From positions 1 through 61,697 of the forward strand of contig JAOTXY010000012.1 of assembly GCA_029862125.1 (NCBI GenBank): a stretch of DNA of 61,697 nt, given 5' to 3'. The first letter of the stretch is position 1. Each line of letters opens with the position of its first letter. The position numbers and the translations under genes are program-made. Below are positions 60,065 to 61,697 of the stretch, in pieces. Origin of the DNA: Gammaproteobacteria bacterium. Its GTDB lineage: Bacteria > Pseudomonadota > Gammaproteobacteria > GCA-001735895. The notes under the pieces are model-generated. The model searched no databases, had not been told where the DNA came from, and was given only the letters and a program-made list of their open reading frames with translations.

Positions 60065-60811
60065 ATGTTTATCATCAATTGGCCATATTTATCCCGTAAT
60101 AAAATAGTAAAAAAAATCTGTATAGTATCCGCACTGATTTTGCTCAGTGCCTGCGGTGGCGGAGGCAGTGGGGGCGATGATGATGAAGCTGCCGGTTCTG
60201 CGGTGCCATTCTTCGATAAGCCATTCGACGCCAATTTCCCCGTATCCAATCTATTCGATCACGACGTTCCATTACAATTTGTCGACATCAATGGGTACAC
60301 CGTCGATCATAACGGTATTCAGCGCAACATCGGTGTCCCGGGGGCGTACGTTGATGGACACTCCGGGCATGACTGGCTACTACCGACAGGCACAGCACTG
60401 AAGTCGGTCGCCGACGGGGAGGTTGTCTTCGCTGGCATTGAGATGTTCGTCTGCCCGGCATTACCGGGGTCACCCGTTGTAAATCAGAAAGATGTGAGGG
60501 TCGAACATACCGCATCGAACGGCGATTTCTATCTCAGCCGATATACTCACGTTGATACCATTGCCGTTACGGTTGGCGACATGGTCAACTCAGGTCAAAA
60601 CCTCGCGACCTCGGGAAACACGGGTTGTTCAACCGCGCCGCACCTACATTTTCAGGTTTATCGCTGGTCGCCATCACACAATGCATGGATAACCGTTGAC
60701 CCTTACGGATGGGCGGCGGCGACACAAGACTCCTGGGCGCAGCATCCGAATGGCACGGCCAGTGTACCGCTATGGAAGGCAGGTCAGGCACCAACACTCG
60801 TACTTCAATAG
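60065..60811 (+). CDS. M23-family metallopeptidase lipoprotein
   Basis: 248 residues, AGGAGG 7 nt upstream. Lipoprotein signal with lipobox 'LLSAC' (Cys30), then a Gly/Asp-rich stretch and an M23 (LytM/NlpD-like) domain: 'DGHSGHDWLLPTGTALKSVA' (first zinc His), 'TGCSTAPHLHFQVY' (H-x-H), with a Cys pair. The Asp ligand in the usual 'H-x-x-x-D' spacing appears as 'HSGHDW'. It would cut or bind peptidoglycan from the membrane. The N-terminus has a positively charged extension before the hydrophobic core. Confidence 0.88.
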   Translation: MFIINWPYLSRNKIVKKICIVSALILLSACGGGGSGGDDDEAAGSAVPFFDKPFDANFPVSNLFDHDVPLQFVDINGYTVDHNGIQRNIGVPGAYVDGHSGHDWLLPTGTALKSVADGEVVFAGIEMFVCPALPGSPVVNQKDVRVEHTASNGDFYLSRYTHVDTIAVTVGDMVNSGQNLATSGNTGCSTAPHLHFQVYRWSPSHNAWITVDPYGWAAATQDSWAQHPNGTASVPLWKAGQAPTLVLQ

Positions 60812-60888
60812 TGTTGTTTACTAGAAATTAGTTACCCTGTAATCAATAGACCGGTTTCTCTTAGCCAATTGCACTCTGGCCGTAGGGT

Positions 60889-61053
60889 CCGTTCTGGGTC
60901 GGACTCTGCTGCTGATATTTTAGTTTTGAAGGCCAGCTTTCTCCAAAGGAGACCCTCAAAAGCCTAGTGTGGGAGGCAATCTTCGGCCAGTAACGGACTC
61001 CCAGCAACAAAGCAATAATATTGTATCAAGTCAAAAGCCTTATAATTATGCTT
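60889..61053. repeat. Dispersed island repeat, copy B
   Basis: About 165 bp shared with copy C: GGGTCG-ACTC-GCTGCTG at the left, CAGCTTTCTC-AAGGAGAC-CTCAA, then GGAG-CAATCTTCGGCCA, CGGAC-CCCAGCA, and a right end TCAAAA-CCTTATAATT. The right end lies about 30 bp before the following gene and resembles a -10 box (TATAAT). Confidence 0.75.
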
Positions 61054-61083
61054 TTAGATGTCTGACCCAAGCGGGAATTGAGC

Positions 61084-61410
61084 ATGGCAATTAAGCGGAT
61101 TTGGCATGGCTGGACCACCCCAGAAAATGCCGATAAATATAGGATGCTTCTTCACGATCAGGTATTCCCTGGTATCGAAGCAAAAAATATTCCTGGCTAT
61201 TTAGGAATTGAATTACTTCGTCGAGAGCACGATGATGAAGTTGAATTTATAACTATCATGACATTTGAATCGATTCAGAATGTTATCGACTTTCAGGGAG
61301 AAGATTACACGCGTTGCTATGTCCCCGACGAGGCGCAGAAAGTGCTCAAGCGCTGGGATCAAGTCTCGTCACACTATGAGACAGTAGAGTCAAGAGCCTA
61401 TGGAGAATAG
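61084..61410 (+). CDS. Small ABM/dimeric alpha-beta barrel-like protein
   Basis: 108 residues from ATG 61084. Pattern of antibiotic-biosynthesis-monooxygenase-like small proteins: strand 'IKRIWHGWTTPENADKYRML', 'IPGYLGIELLRRE', 'EVEFITIMTFESIQNVIDF' and 'HYETVESR'. Such proteins form dimeric beta-barrels; substrate unknown. The gene is enclosed by copies B and C of the dispersed repeat, like a cassette. Confidence 0.7.
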   Translation: MAIKRIWHGWTTPENADKYRMLLHDQVFPGIEAKNIPGYLGIELLRREHDDEVEFITIMTFESIQNVIDFQGEDYTRCYVPDEAQKVLKRWDQVSSHYETVESRAYGE

Positions 61411-61475
61411 GACACTAAGTAGGCTCATGCAGTCGGACAAAGTTCCCGCTACGAGGTGGTGTTAGGTGCCTATAT

Positions 61476-61637
61476 TGGGTCGAACTCGGCTGCTGGTGTA
61501 TATGATTTCAATGGCAGCTTTCTCGTAAGGAGACGCTCAATTGGCTGGGCCAGGAGTCAATCTTCGGCCATAAGCGGACGCCCAGCAGCTCGTCGATAAT
61601 ATGTTATTAAGGTCAAAAACCTTATAATTTAGCTATT
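61476..61637. repeat. Dispersed island repeat, copy C
   Basis: Same element as copy B, with GGCTGCTGG (61488-61496) and CCCAGCAGC (61581-61589) as inverted ends around the core AATCTTCGGCCATAAGCGGACG (its parts at 61559-61580). It again ends in TCAAAAACCTTATAATT just before a possible start codon at 61647. Confidence 0.75.
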
Positions 61638-61646
61638 CTGCGGCAC

Positions 61647-61697
61647 ATGAATCATGAGAGCGGAAAAAATGACAACACCTTGCCGATCATGGTGGCG
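61647..61697 (+). CDS. Possible start of a gene running off the right edge
   Basis: ATG at 61647 opens 17 codons without a stop to the window end; another ATG in a different frame lies at 61669. No clear ribosome binding site. The only support is the position after repeat C, matching the layout repeat B then gene. Low confidence. Confidence 0.25.
   Translation, partial: MNHESGKNDNTLPIMVA

Noticed and set aside
57500-61637. Integron attC sites
   Set aside because: The repeats have no recognisable GTTRRRY/RYYYAAC core pair and no integron integrase is in the window.
53923-61697. Prophage
   Set aside because: No integrase, capsid, tail, terminase or lysis genes were found; the region looks like a decayed island instead.

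Overview
This window looks like a chromosomal segment of a marine-type, sulfur-oxidising gammaproteobacterium. Two things suggest this. A dissimilatory adenylylsulfate reductase set of the membrane-anchor type (aprM-aprB-aprA, 45.9-49.2 kb) is present. The housekeeping-like genes (folD, selO, HIT, DUF3302/YiaV pair, FKBP-type isomerase, lytic transglycosylase) also resemble gammaproteobacterial versions. No rRNA, intact tRNA, CRISPR array or insertion sequence was found, so genus-level placement is not possible from what I can see.

From 0 to about 36.7 kb the window is dominated by methylated-amine and one-carbon metabolism. Trimethylamine monooxygenase (tmm, 2.9 kb) and a DUF1989-GcvT fusion matching TMAO demethylase (tdm, 17.4 kb) would convert TMA to TMAO, then to dimethylamine plus a folate-bound C1 unit. 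A TMA/DMA-dehydrogenase-family flavoprotein (34.6 kb) could oxidise a further amine. A glutamine-synthetase-like enzyme with a three-gene glutamate-synthase-like set (11.4-16.1 kb) fits the N-methylglutamate route for monomethylamine. A second copy of the three-gene set lies at the left edge. Two ammonium-transporter-family proteins, each followed by a tiny membrane protein, probably bring in ammonium or methylammonium. FolD handles methylene-THF. A Rieske oxygenase and an N-methylproline-demethylase-like flavoprotein (29.4-32.6 kb), a dimethylargininase (DDAH, 32.7 kb) and a PanB-like C1-transfer protein (33.6 kb) extend the theme to betaines and methylated arginine. Local regulators are two XRE-cupin proteins and a GntR/FCD protein. 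Several strong dyad symmetries and one good NtrC-type site lie in their promoter regions.

From 20 to 28.8 kb there is a mixed block: UspA, a class III nucleotide cyclase overlapping a ureohydrolase-family gene, HAD and histidine phosphatases, a YbaK-like deacylase, an ATP/ADP-translocase-like carrier, a Tat-signal aldo/keto reductase and a methyltransferase. From 36.9 to 45.7 kb come SelO, a HIT protein, an internally shortened membrane-fusion protein with its DUF3302 partner, a cNMP-EAL protein and a 1153-residue protein of unknown function. The apr operon and a set of small genes follow, up to about 53.9 kb.

At 53.92 kb there is a 3-prime fragment of a tRNA-Thr gene (anticodon loop through CCA), the typical scar of a tRNA-targeting integrase. 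Everything to its right is visibly more A/T-rich and decayed: a metF-like gene, a frameshifted csrA, a truncated nuclease fused head-on to a TolA-type fragment, small secreted orphan proteins (one with an amber codon in its signal peptide), a 7-bp tandem repeat, three copies of a dispersed intergenic repeat, a globin-like protein, a DUF5610-like protein, an M23 lipoprotein and a small ABM-fold protein. I read this as the edge of a degenerate genomic island.
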